Source: Zonotrichia leucophrys gambelii
Taxonomy: Eukaryota; Chordata; Aves; Passeriformes; Passerellidae
NCBI RefSeq assembly: GCF_028769735.1
Contig: NW_026992306.1
Location: 62,001-126,000, forward strand
Direction: 5' to 3'
Length of the DNA stretch: 64,000 bases
The position numbers were made by a program, and so were the translations under genes. How positions within the stretch are numbered: the first letter of the stretch is position 1; the number at the start of each line of letters is the position of its first letter. Below the pieces are notes generated by a model that saw nothing but the letters and a program-made list of their open reading frames with translations, was not told the DNA's origin and searched no databases. Shown here in pieces: positions 42,842-54,493 of the stretch.

Positions 42842-43251
42842 TGTTGGAGATTTTTTCAGGGATGGCCTAGAAGGCAGCTGTGAGGAGCAGATTCTCACAG
42901 CCTGTTTCTGTGGACAGCAGAGGTTCTCAGGCTATTTTTAATTACAGGTAAAGGTGACAAGCATGAAGGCCTTGACAGCCTTGCACATCAGAGTTCTCAG
43001 GCAGCTTTCTCATAACAAGTAGATGTTCTATCTTTGGCTGTTTTGGGAAAGCAAGAATAATTTTGAGAACCCAAATCTTGGTATTGGAAACATAAGGAGG
43101 GGTTGGTATGTTATCTCTGACCTATTGTGAGCTCAGATTTTGCAATATGCATGAACTTGATTAACACTGTTATAAAAGGTGCCTGATTGATTAATAAATC
43201 GGAGTTGATGCTGATCAATGCAAGGTAGGTCCTCTCCCTCCGACTTCAATA
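42842..43251 (+). mobile_element. Solo LTR with 6-bp target duplication, 410 bp
   Basis: It starts TGTTGGAGATTT and ends TTCAATA (TA in place of the usual CA), flanked by CCACCC at 42836-42841 and 43252-43257. TATAAAA at 43171-43177 and AATAAA at 43193-43198. Unit 2 has the unoccupied site (CTTCCACCCATTGGC near 56117), so insertion postdates the duplication or the unit-2 copy was cleanly lost. Confidence 0.8.
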
Positions 43252-43734
43252 CCACCCATTGGCTTTTGTCTCCCCCCAGGCCCCCCGGTGAAGAGCCTGG
43301 CTCTGTGTTCTCCATCCCCTCCTCGCTGGCACTGCCAGGCTGGGATGAGGAGCCCCTCAGCCTTCCCTGCTCCAGGCTGGACCAGCCCAGCTCCCTCAAT
43401 CTCTGTCACAGCCCAAGGGCTCCAGCCCCACCTTGGAGGCCCTTCCCAGGCCCTGCTCCAGCTGCCAGACATCTTTCCTCCCCTGGGGACCCCAAACCAG
43501 GCCTCAGTGACCTGGAGAATCTGTGTCCTTCATGTCCTGGTCACACAGCCCAGCCCCTTGTCCCTGTGACAGCTTTTGGGGTTGATCTTGTGGAATGTCC
43601 TTGGGGGAGGCTGTGGCTCCAGGTGGGCCATGGGGATAACAGGGGACAGGGAACTTGCTGGTAATGAACAGCTTTGGACTTTTGGGGGGAAACTGTGAGG
43701 GGGAGCTGGGGCAGAGTGACCAACCCAGTGACCT

Positions 43735-43990
43735 CACACAGTCCTCCTGTGATGTCACAGCTTGCTCTGTGGTGTCACAGCCTGTTCTCTAATGTCACAC
43801 AGGTGGTCTCCGATGTCACAGCAAACTCTCTGATGTCATAGTCTGCTCTATGATGTCAGTCCTTCTCTGCTGTGATGTCACAGCTGGGTATGTGATGTCG
43901 CAGAGGCAGCCTGTGATGTTGTACTTGATCAGTGACCTCACATAACCCACTCTGTGATGTCATAGCCCACTCTGTGACCTCATGTTACCA
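43735..43990 (+). repeat. CRE-like minisatellite, unit 1
   Basis: About ten diverged copies of CTCTGTGATGTCACAG. Each core is a partial palindrome close to the ATF/CREB site TGACGTCA with the CpG lost (TGATGTCA). The unit-2 array is at 56595-56955. Confidence 0.75.
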
Positions 43991-45120
43991 GATGATAAAT
44001 TGTCTACACCAGGTGAGCACACACAATGCTGGTTCTCCAAAACCCTAAGCCTGTGGAAACTATACAATGCCCATTGTGTGAGAAGAGGAACTGAAATTCA
44101 CCAGCCTCGGTGTCCTGCCAGCTCAGCCAGGCCCACGGGAACATTGGGGGCCACGAGCACCAGGGACCACCAGAGAGACCCCCAGGACAGGAGAATGCAT
44201 GGGTAAAGGGAGGAGAAAAGTTTCAATGATTGTGGGGAAATGATTATCCTATATGTGTTTAGTCCAGGACAATCAAGGAATATGTATGCAAAATACAGAA
44301 TATAAACAGAAACTTTCCTGTACTGAGCATGCACAGATTTGGGAGGAGCTATCCCCCCGTGCATCTGGCCAAATAAAGAATGCTGCTTCTTAATGCTGCA
44401 TTGGGGTTATGGAGTTTTATTATTTTGCCAAATTTTTGGTAACAGTCCCACTCCCAAGGAAAGCTCTGTCTCCTGCTGGTCACAAACAGAGAAGGGCTGG
44501 TGGGAGATTTGGTGGTTGAAGGCTGCCTGAGGCAAAGTCACCATGAAATAACAGAGTTTCCAATATTCTATGAAAGAAACAGGGGCTGCAACAAAAGTTC
44601 ATCACTGGAATTATGGAGGGCAGACGTTGGCTTATTCAGGCTGCAGATTTGGAGAGTACCAAATCAGATACTGACTTTTTAAGGGTAACAGTCCTTAAAA
44701 ACAAAGGTATCCAGGAATGATGGACACAGCTCAAGAAAGAAAACTTGAGGGAGAAGGAGCAGCCTGTGCCTCTGTGTTAAAGTTTAGCCACCTAATAATT
44801 GTCCTGGCTGGGCATAGAGCTTTTGTGGGAACTGACGAAAAAAGAGGGTGCATCACCTTCGGACACAAGATCAGGCATCTCAGGAAGTGTTTAAGGAAGT
44901 TGTTGGGTCATGCAGAAAGAAAAGTAGAGTGGTAAAAGGTCAATTAAAACTTAACCCAGCCTCTTCTGTGAAAAATAATAAAAAATTTATTAAAACGAAC
45001 CTAATAGCAAAAGGAGGGATAAGTAGAACATCTACTCTTTGTTGGAGGCCGTGGAGAATACAATAAGTAAGATAAGGAAGAGCCAAGCTGCTTAACACCT
45101 TCTTTGCCTAAACTTTCAAC
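43991..45120. other. Non-coding stretch around the unit 1/unit 2 boundary
   Basis: Parallels 56960-58070. It contains AATAAA contexts (44372, 44988) and the unit boundary near 44445. No gene is supported. Confidence 0.45.
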
Positions 45121-45129
45121 AATAAGTGA

Positions 45130-46190
45130 AGTTGTCCTCAGGAAAAGTGTTCTCCTGAGCTGGTGGATGGGCACAGGGAGCAGAACAGCCCCCTGTAATC
45201 CAGGAGGAAGCAGCTGGGGACCTGCTGAGCCACTCAGATGCTCACAGGTGTCTCTGGGAGCAGATGGGATCCATCCCAGGGGGATGAGGGAGCTGTGGAT
45301 GAGCTCCCCAAGCTGCTCTCCATCATTTACCATCAGTGCTGGCTCAGCAGGGAGGTCTCAGAGGACTGGAGGTGCCAATGTGAGCCCATCCCCAAGAAGG
45401 GCTGGAAGGAGGAGCTGGGCAACTCCAGGCCTGTCAGCCTGACCTGGGTGCCCGGCAAGGTTATGGAACAGATCACCTTGAGTGCCATCCCAGGGCACCC
45501 ACAGGATGGCCGAGGGATCAGAGGCAGCCAGCGTGGATTTGAATATCTGCATTGATGATCTGCATGAGGGGACTGAGTCCAGCATCAGCAAATTTGCAGA
45601 TGACACCAAGCTGGGTGTGAGTGTGGATCTGCTGGAGGGTAGGAGGGCTCTGCAGAGGGACCTGGACAGGCTGGATCCAGGGCCCAAATCCAACAAGGTG
45701 AGGTTGAACAAGTCCTGCACTTTGGCAACAAAAACCCCTGCAGTGCTACAGGCTGGGGACAGAGTGGCTGGACAGCGGTCAGGCAGAAAGGGAGGCACCA
45801 ATGGACAGCAGGACAGGCATGAGGCAGCAGTGTGCCCAGGTGGGTAAGAAGGCCAATGGCTCCTGGCCTGGATCAGGAATGGTGTAGCCAGCAGGAGTAG
45901 GGCAGTGATTCTTCCCCTGCACTCGGCACTGGTGAGGCCACACCTCGAGTGCTCTGTCCAGTTCAGGACTCCCCAATTTAGGAAGGTCATGGAGAGGCTG
46001 GAGCATGTCCAGAGAAGGGCAAGAAGGCTGGGGAGGGGTCTGGAGCACAAGTCCTGTGAGGAGAGGCTGAGGGAACTGGTGTTGTTTATCCTGGAGAAGA
46101 GGAGGCTCAGGGTAACAAGGCAGTGTCAGGGCACAGGTTGGACTTGATGACCTCCAAGGTCTTTTCCAACCTTACGGATTCTGTGGCTCT
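45130..46190 (+). repeat. CR1 LINE fragment, unit 2
   Basis: Shows the degenerate RT phrase SRPVSLTWVPGKVMEQI, then the FADDTKLGVSVDLLEG region and the 3' part with [23 protein letters not shown]. It finishes with a typical CR1 end (GGTCTTTTCCAACCTTACGGATTCTGTG). Frameshifts and an internal deletion make it inactive. Confidence 0.85.
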
Positions 46191-47220
46191 CTGAAACTAT
46201 CCTTGGAGCAGTGGAAACAGCATCTGCAGTGGGACAGCAAACTCCCAGCTCATGCGAATAAACTTTCTGGCTGACTGCAGAGGCCATGACAAACCTGAGT
46301 GGTTTCCCTGGTGTCCCCCAGCCCTCTCTGGCCCCAGGGGCTGATGGCATTTGTGCTCCCTCAGGTTCATGTCCCCACAGCAACAGCATGGGGGTGCTCC
46401 CCCTGCTCTGTGCAATGCAAACAGGGGCTCCTGAGCCAGTGCTGCCATGTCTGTGCCTGCAAGGATGGGGCACCTGTGTGAGCTGGGGGAGAGGCCAGGG
46501 CTGCAGAGGGGGGATGTTGTTGGCAGCTCCATGAGGATGCTCTGGGACGCTGCCCTGGGCTGTGCAGCGCACTGGGGATGGATCAGCCCCTGCTCTGCTG
46601 CTCCTTCCCGTCTGCCCCAGGGCCCTTGCAGAGCCCCAGCCATGCTGTTTGCCCCCAGCCTGCCCACAGCCAGCCTGGGGCTGCTCACGGGGCTTTTCTG
46701 TGCTGAGCATTGGCCTGGGCATGTTCTTGAGAGAGCCTGGGCAAGGAGCCTGGAGCCCCCAGGGCCTGGGCTGAGGCGTCAGCGCTGCCCCAGCAGTGCC
46801 CATGGCCTGTCCCTGCTGCAGCCCCGGCACTGCCACCCCCAGGGCTGTGCCCGGCCCCGAGAGCACTCAGGCCCTGCAGCAACACCAGGGCCACCAGGGC
46901 AGCAGGGCAGGGCCACGGCAGCAGCACTGGCAACACCAAGTGCTGCTGCTGCTGCTGGGCACAGCTGCTGTGCCAGCCCTGATCTGCCCCAGCTCTGTAC
47001 ACAGACATTGCTGCTGCAGCTCCGGAGAAGGCAACAAAAGGGGGAACTCTAGTGAAAATTCTGCTCGGTGATCTTTTAGTTCATTTAAAGCCACCAACAC
47101 TGCAGCTCCTCATTGACCCAATCTGTGGCTAAAGAGAAAATGGAGAGAAAGAAAATGGGAAATTTAAAACACATTGGCCTTGGTTTAGAGACTATTCGAA
47201 AACAAAGAAACAAAAAATGA
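46191..47220. other. GC-rich stretch 3' of OR copy 2
   Basis: The first two-thirds are unit-2 specific, with overlapping frames on both strands and no domain. A (CTG)n tract lies near 46943-46957. 46970-47110 parallels 34410-34560 in unit 1. I see no gene. Confidence 0.4.
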
Positions 47221-47286
47221 AAAAAATCGACAGAGTTAACAAAGATGACTTTTATTAGAAGTGATTTGCAGAAATTGGCAACCTGT

Positions 47287-48219
47287 TTAATGTTTCCTAA
47301 ATAGTCTATTCATCAGTCTCCACACTGCAGCCTTGAGCTCCTGGTTCCTCAGGCTGTAGATGAGGGGGTTCAGGGCTGGAGGCACCACCGAGTACAGAAC
47401 TGACAGGGCCAGATCCAGGGATGGGGAGGAGATGGAGGGGGGCTTCAGGTAGGAAAATGTGCCAGTGCTGAGGAAGAGGGAGACCACAACCAGGTGAGGG
47501 AGGCAGGTGGAAAAGGCTTTGTGTCGTCCCTGCTCAGAGGGGATCCTCAGCACAGCCCTGAAGATCTGCACATAGGAGAAAACAATGAACACAAAACAGC
47601 CAAAACCTAAGGATGCACCAACCACAATGAGCCCAAGTTCCCTGAGGTAGTATTTGGAGCAAGAGAGCTTGAGGATGTATGGGATTTCACAGAAGAACTG
47701 GTCCAGCGCATTGCCATGGCACAGGGGCAGGGAAAATGTATTGGCTGTGTGCAGCAGTGAATAGAGAAAGGCACTGGCCCAGGCAGCTGCTGCCATGTGG
47801 GCACAAGCTCTGCTGCCCAGGAGGGTCCCGTAGTGCAGGGGTTTGCAGATGGACACGTAGCGGTCGTAGCACATGACGGTCAGGAGGGAAACCTCTAATG
47901 ACATGAAAAACACAAAAAAAAAGAGCTGTGCAGCACATCCTGAGTAGGAGATGTTCCTGGTGTCCCAGAGGGAATTGTGCATGGCTTTGGGGACAGTGGT
48001 GCAGATGGAGCCCAGGTCGCTGAGGGCCAGGTTGAGCAGGAAGAAGAACATGGGTGTGTGCAGGTGGTGGCCGCAGGCTACAGCGCTGATGATGAGGCCG
48101 TTGCCCAGGAGGGCAGCCAGGGAGATGCCCAGCAAGAGGCAGAAGTGCAGGAGCTGCAGCGGCCGCTTGTCTGCCAATGCCAGCAGGAGGAAGTGGCTGA
48201 TGGAGCTGCTGTTGGACAT
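47287..48219 (-). CDS. Olfactory receptor, family 14-like, copy 2
   Basis: A one-exon, 310-codon receptor with the same frame, length and motif order as copy 1: sequon at the N-terminus, LLGNGLII, PMFFFLLNLALSDLGSI, MCYDRYVSICKPLHY, KAFSTCLPHL and PPALNPLIYSLRN. It is intact. About 30 residues differ from copy 1 by eye. Clusters of change are in TM3 (LFFFVFFMSLEVSLLTV), around the TM6/loop-3 region (GTFSYLKPP for IMFAHLKPP) and in the cytoplasmic tail; TM2 and the DRY region are unchanged. This is what one expects of a recent duplicate that has diverged at ligand-facing sites, but gene conversion of the rest cannot be excluded. Confidence 0.93.
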   Translation of the reverse strand: MSNSSSISHFLLLALADKRPLQLLHFCLLLGISLAALLGNGLIISAVACGHHLHTPMFFFLLNLALSDLGSICTTVPKAMHNSLWDTRNISYSGCAAQLFFFVFFMSLEVSLLTVMCYDRYVSICKPLHYGTLLGSRACAHMAAAAWASAFLYSLLHTANTFSLPLCHGNALDQFFCEIPYILKLSCSKYYLRELGLIVVGASLGFGCFVFIVFSYVQIFRAVLRIPSEQGRHKAFSTCLPHLVVVSLFLSTGTFSYLKPPSISSPSLDLALSVLYSVVPPALNPLIYSLRNQELKAAVWRLMNRLFRKH

Positions 48220-50339
48220 TTGCTCTCTCTGGCCATTGGAAGCTGTTCATGGAGAAAAGTCAGTGACCGGTTGGGAGAAACTTCTTCCAACAAAATCAAA
48301 GCCGTTTCCCACAGACCCTTCTCCTGTAACACTGTGACACCCTTTTCAATTTCCAGCAGATTTTTCTTCAGGTCCAAGTGTGGAGCCCTGGCTGGTGCTG
48401 CCTGAGTGGGACTTCAGGTTCAGGGCAGGTACACACAGAGGTTTTTATAGTTCAGCCTTGCTGTGCAGACATAGGAGAGGGACAGGGACCTGTCCTCGTG
48501 TTCCACTTTGAATCTCTGTTAACACAGAAGTCCCTGTCAGCATCTGCCCTCCCACTGCCAGAGAACAGGAATGGTATAGTCTGTTTAAATGTACTAGTGT
48601 TATTTACAGCTTTTCTTCATCTCCCCTGCTGATTATTTTTGGATGTCAGAAAATCTCTGCATTTCTGCTGCCCTCTGAGAGAACATTGAGTTCTCTGAGG
48701 CAAGGTGGTGAGTGGAGAGGGAGGGAAGGAGGTCCATCACCCTGTCCTGTTCCAGTATTCTCTAGGCTTTCACCTTTCCCAGACAGAGGATATCACCCTC
48801 CCATGTTTCCTTTAAAAACCATCCTGACATTGCTGAGAGCAGATGAATCCCCACAGACCACCAAATGTCCATCCCCTTCTCAAGGTCTCAGCCCCACATT
48901 TTTACCCAGGACAGGGCTCATTTCACCAACCCAACAGCATTTTCTCATCATAGACCTTCTGTGTCTCACAGTGGGGCTTTTAGATAACACAGAGATGCTA
49001 CAGGACAGGTATGTATCCTGGGGGGAAGCTCAAAGCTTGGACTGAAATCTCAGGGAGATTCCAGGTGTCCTTATGATGGCATTGGATTGAGGGAGATGCA
49101 GCTCCTTCCCTGGCTGCCCTGACAGCATTGCCCAGAGCCAGGCACTGGGGACAGCGTCACCCTGAGCCAGCTGTGCCCCCTCCAGAGCCCCCAGGGCCGG
49201 GCAGCTGCTCCCAGCCCTGTGCTCTGCAGAGGGAACTGGGCCCGGGGCTGCAGAGCTGCCCCACGGCTCTGCGGCAGCTCTGCCTGCACAGGAGGGGCTG
49301 CACGCCTTGGAGCCCCAGTCCTGAGGGCAGAGGCTGGGCTGGGGCACAGGAGGGAGGGGGCTTGTTCAGAGGGAGGGGCTGCACTGGAGGGGACCTGTGG
49401 GCATCTCTAAACTCTCCCTGCCACAGCATTGCTGGGGTTTGTTTTCTCTCCCAATTGCCCAATCTTTTCTCTGCTTCCAGGCTATTTCCCTCCTGCAGGT
49501 GTTTCCCTGTGCCTGATCTCTCCCTGCCAGCACTCACAGACCCCAAATCTCTGTGCCCTCTCCTTGGCCCTACAGGGCCCTACAGGCCCTACACAGCCCT
49601 GCCTGTTTGCAGGGCCCTGGCTGGGGCAGGTTCTGTTTGCAGGTGGGACAAAGGACAGCTCAGACTGAGCCTGATGGGTCCAGCAAAGGGAATACTGGTG
49701 CTGTCCATGGGCAGAGAGGCTGAAAACACATTAGGGATCTCCTGTGAATTTACGGAATACAAAAATAACAGTTCCAATGTCTCAGACACTTGTAAAATTT
49801 CATAATTAATAATTCATAACCAATTTTTAATATTAATCTCCCGGCTCCCTGCCATTCTCCAATACTAGCAAACTAAATATAAAGTCTTTGGAAATGTCCT
49901 AATTTTAATTAAATCCTTGTATTGGAAATATTTTATGACTGACCAGCATTCCTCAGCATGTCAAAGCTTCATGAGCATTTCACCTCCCCCGCACCAGAAA
50001 TGTTCAGAGTTTTACTCACAAAGTCTGTAGGCATTGGGATGTTCCAGGTTTAGGAGATGGCTCCAGGAGTTGCAGCTGCATTGTCCTGCAGCCAGAGGTT
50101 CCTGTGCCAAGGGCTGGCAGTGATTGTGCCCTGGCACTTCTCAGCACCTTCCCAGCCCTGACTGATTGAAGCTGTCTGTGCCTCTGTGCTGTGCCCAGGG
50201 CGGCTGCAGGCAGTGGCCCAGCCCTGCTGGGCTGGTAAGGAGCTGCTCCTCAGGAGAAATGTCTTTTTGAAGCTCTCTTAGTTTGCAAGGAGTTTGCCTC
50301 TGTGCCTGGAGCCCAGTCCAACTCAGGAGCACAGACACA
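48220..50339. other. Upstream region of OR copy 2, unit 2
   Basis: The counterpart of 36069-38169, with high similarity and small indels. The frames at 49128-49805 and 49157-49546 are not conserved as proteins between units. Confidence 0.45.
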
Positions 50340-51420
50340 GCACAAGGACTTTAATGAGCCTCTCAGGGATTTGGTGTTGTTTACATCAGACTCAGTCCTG
50401 AGAGAGTGTTCAAAAAACTTTCAAGAACTCAATGCTAAATTGAAACTCTGAAGTTTCATGAAGTTTTTATGGGTCCCACTGAGGACTAAAACTCAGAAAG
50501 TGTCCCCAGGTTGCAGTTAGAGCAGAACACTGGAGGCATTTGATGACAGCTGGGGACAAACAAGGCCAAGGTGTCTCTGGTGCTGAGCAAAGCTGGATGT
50601 GGTTGAGGAATGCAAAGGGCCAAGGGCTGAGCCCCAGCCTCTGGCCAGGCAGATCCTGTCTCTCCCTCCTTGCTCAGGGCTCTTGCCAGGATGGGCACTG
50701 GCATGTGGGGCTGTGCAATGGCAAGGGCAGGAACATGGGGCGGCCCCTGCCAGGCTGCTGAGCAGGGACAAGGAGGCAATGAGGCCCCAGCCCTGCAAGG
50801 GTCACTTGTCTCCTGCTCCTGCCTCAGGCCCAGGCCCAGCAGCCATGGCCAAAGTGCTGCCCAAGGTGGCTCTGGCAGGGCTGTCTTGCAGCTGCTGCCC
50901 ATCCCTGTGCCCTGTAAGCCCAGGCTGTCCCACGGTGTCCCTGCCCTGCACCTCTGTCCCTGCAGGCTGTCGGCATCCCCTGGCTGCCCCACCTGGCTGG
51001 CCCCTTCCTTTGCTGACAGCTCTGCCTTCTGCCTGCCCCTGCCTGCCCTCACAAAGCCTGGGGCTAATACCAAAAGGGTTCATTCAATTTTCCCCCTGCC
51101 TGTGAAGTTTCAGCAGAGGAACAAGGCATGCAGGGGCTGCTTTCTCAGCAAAGATGGTTGGAGGAGAAGAAGAAGACATCTGGCTCGAGGGTGCAGGGAT
51201 GGAGAAAACAAGGAGTGAATCTGGCAACTTGGGGTGGGTTTTATGGAAGTGGGTAAATTGTAATTCACATTTAGGGACTGTATATAAGGAACACCCTGGT
51301 AGAATTCCATGTCCACATAAGGTTAGAAGTTATCCCATGTTCGACCTTAAGCCTGAATAAATGATTCCCTCTGAAATAGCAACTTAGTGTTCAGGAGCCT
51401 TATTCTGATATTTCAGAGAT
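50340..51420 (+). repeat. GC-rich block, unit 2
   Basis: The counterpart of 38170-39240, again ending with an AATAAA context before the minisatellite. Confidence 0.55.
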
Positions 51421-53960
51421 TTGGTGACAGCAGTGCCTCACAGACCCAAGGAGTCAGCTGTGACACTTTGCAAACTCATGGAACAAAGGGTCCATGGTGA
51501 CACAGCAGAACCCCATGGAACCAAAATCCATTTTGGCACATTGAGGCCACATTCAACCAATGGCCCATTATGATAGCGCCGATCATTGTGACCCTAAGAA
51601 ACCTCTTGGAACCAAGGGACCATTGTGACACAGCAAGGCCTGGTGGAACCATGGGTCCATTGTGACACTGCAGAACCTCACGGAACCAAGGTGAGCGTGT
51701 TCTATTGCGGAACCTCATGAAACAAAGGGTCCATGGTGACACTGCAGAACCAAGGAGACCATTGGGACTGAGGAACCTCATGGAACCAAGAGTCCATTGT
51801 TCCACTGTGGGGCCGTCGGGAACCAAGGGGAGCACAGCGACATTGTGGGGCCTCATGGAACAATGGAGACTGTGCTGACACTTTGGGACCCACTGGAACC
51901 AAGGGGCCATTAGAGGATGGCAGGGCCTGGTGGAATCAAGGGGACTGCAGTGAACACTGTGGGTGTCCATGGGATGAAGGGTCCATTCTGACACCCTGGG
52001 ACCAAGGATGCCATTGTGACACTCTGGGGCGTCATGGAACCAAAGGTCTATTGTGACACAGCAGGGGCGCATGGAACCATGGAGGCCATTTTTACACTTG
52101 GAGGCCTTGTGAAACTAAAGGGCCATTGTGGCACTTCAGAGCCTTGTGCAGCCAAGGGGACCATAGTGACACTGTGGGGCTCCATGAAACCAATGGTCTG
52201 TTGTGACACTGCGAGGCCTTATGGGATCATGGAGACCATTATGACACTGCAAGGCCTCATGGATACAAGGAACCATTGTGACACTCTGCAGTCCTGGCAG
52301 GCCAAGGGGTAGTTGTCACACTCTGTGGCATCATGGAACCTAGGAGGCCATTGTCACACTGCAAGGCCCCAAGGAACTAAGGATCCATGGAACAGTGCAG
52401 GACCCCATGGAAACAAAGGTCCATTATGACATTGTGGGGCCTCATGGAATCCTGAAGGCCATGATGACACTTGGAGGCTTCGTTGAATCAAGTGGCTCTG
52501 CAGGGCCTCATGGAACCAAGGAGACCCTTCTGACATTGTGAGTCCCCATGGAACCAAGGGTCCATTGTGACACTGCAGCACCAAGGAGACCCCTGTGACA
52601 CTGCAAGGCCCCATGGAAGCAAGGGACCATTGTGGCACTGTGGAGCCCCATGGAAACAAAAGGTCAGTGTTACACATCTGGGCCTCATGGAACCAAGGAT
52701 CCAATGTGACACCACCTCTGTGACACTGCAGAGCTGCCCCATGGAAACAAGGGAACAGGGAACAGGTCTGGTTTTCTTGGCTTGACTGGTCCAACTGCCC
52801 TTGGCATGTCGAGGGTCTCTTCTCAAGTATCCCTGAAACCCTGGGGCTCTGTGCTTTCCTTCAATTGGAAAAGAAGTGCCCTTCTCATTCAAGCATCCAT
52901 GGCCAAAGCAGGATTCCCCCTCCAAAATTCCCAGTATCCAGGGATTGCTGCCTAACAAAAGCTGCCATTACAGAAAGGTCTGGCTGACCTTGTCTTCCTG
53001 AGAGCTGGGTCTCACCAGCCTTCAAACACTGATGATTTCTGCTTCTCTTCCTATGGAAAAGAACTGTTCCTCCTGCCAAGGCACCCATGGCCAAAACTCG
53101 TACTTTTCCACTGAAATTCCTATATGCAAGGGTCTCTCTCAGGTAAAACCTGCCAGGACAGACAGGTCTGCCTGGCCTCAGCCTCTTGTGACTGCAGTCC
53201 ATCAGCCCCTGAAACACTAGGGCTCCGTGGTTTCCTTCCTATGGAGACCATGATGACACTGCGGGGCCCATGGAACCATGGTGACCATGGTGACACTGTT
53301 GGGCCTTCAGAAATGAAGGGATCATTGTGACACTGTGAGGACCCCATGGCACCAAGGCCATCACTGTGGCTCTGCTGGGCTACATGGTCCCAAGGGCCCA
53401 GTGTGAAGCAGCAGGGCTTTGTGGAACCAAGAGGCCATTGCTGCATTCCAGGGCCCGGTGGAACCAAAGGGCCGTTGTGATCCTGCAGGGCCCTGTGGAT
53501 CCATGGAGAGCATTGTGGAATTGCAAGGCCCCATGGAATCATGGAGAGCATTGTGACACTGTGGGGCCTGGGGAACCAAAGGGCCACTGTGACCCTGCAG
53601 GGTCTCTGGAAGCACGGGGCCATTGTGACACTGCAGAAGCAAGGAGAACATTGTGACACTGCAGGGCCTTGTGGAACCAAGGGAACATGGAACAGGTCTG
53701 GCTGGTTTGGCTCCCAGGGGCCACCTGACAGGTCCATGTGATCTTGAAATGCTGAAGGCTGCCTCTCATCAGTTCTTTAGGAAGTGGGGCTCTGTGCTTT
53801 CCTTCCTATGGAAAAGAACCATCCGTCTTTCCAGGTGCCCACAGCTAAAATTGATACTCCCTCTGAAAAATTCCCTATCTGCAAGGGTTCTCCCAGGCAA
53901 GAGCTGCCAGGACAGAGAGTTCTGGCTGGCCTTGGCGTCTGCTGGTCACCTCTCATCTCA
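51421..53960. repeat. 37-bp and 180-bp minisatellites, unit 2
   Basis: 37-bp units at 51420-52790 and 53240-53700, with 180-bp-type units at about 52810, 52980, 53210 and 53770. The array lengths and unit counts differ from unit 1. Confidence 0.8.
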
Positions 53961-54493
53961 AGGAAGCGCTGAGAAAGTATTTAAACAGGTTTGGCTACTG
54001 GAACATCAATGAGTCTCTCCTCCTCTGAAAAACTCAGATGCTCTTCTGATCATATTTGTCTTTTTTTCCTCATTTTGTATTATGCATGAAATATTATTTT
54101 AAGCTACATAATATTCTTCTTCTTCTGCTACCAATGTTATCTGACACAAATCACCTCCTCTACATATGGATCCAGGTCACCTGTATAAGCAAACACAAGA
54201 TAGAATGCAGCAGGAATGATTTGTCCGTGCTCCCATCTGTCCCATTTCCTCTGGAGCTGGAGGTGCAGCCCCAGCACTTGGCAGGGCTCAAGGGCTCACA
54301 AGCTCAGCTCCCATCCGGAGAACTTGCAGACCCTGGGCTGCTCTTCTTGGCCCCTGCACGTTGAGCTAGGCTGAGATGGACGCTGATGGTTTCTGGGCCA
54401 GGCTCTCTGAGCCCAGCCCAGCTCCCTGCAAGCTCTGCCAGCTGCCCTGAGCTCTGGGCAGCACCAAGGGCCTCTCCCCAGCCCAGCCCAGCC

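Larger units (their letters stand above)
32690..44445. repeat. Segmental duplication unit 1
   Basis: The unit starts at CCAAGGAAAGCTCTGTCTCC, a phrase that recurs at about 44456 and 57421. It contains a CR1 piece, an olfactory receptor, a GC-rich block, minisatellites and a CRE-like array in the same order as unit 2. The receptor start codons are 12,151 bp apart. Unit 1 carries three solo LTRs that unit 2 lacks, and lacks about 1.3 kb present in unit 2 (54494-55775). Confidence 0.85.

Noticed and set aside
43735..43990. A cluster of genuine full CREB sites (TGACGTCA)
   Set aside because: None of the units keeps the central CpG; I report it only as a CRE-like minisatellite.
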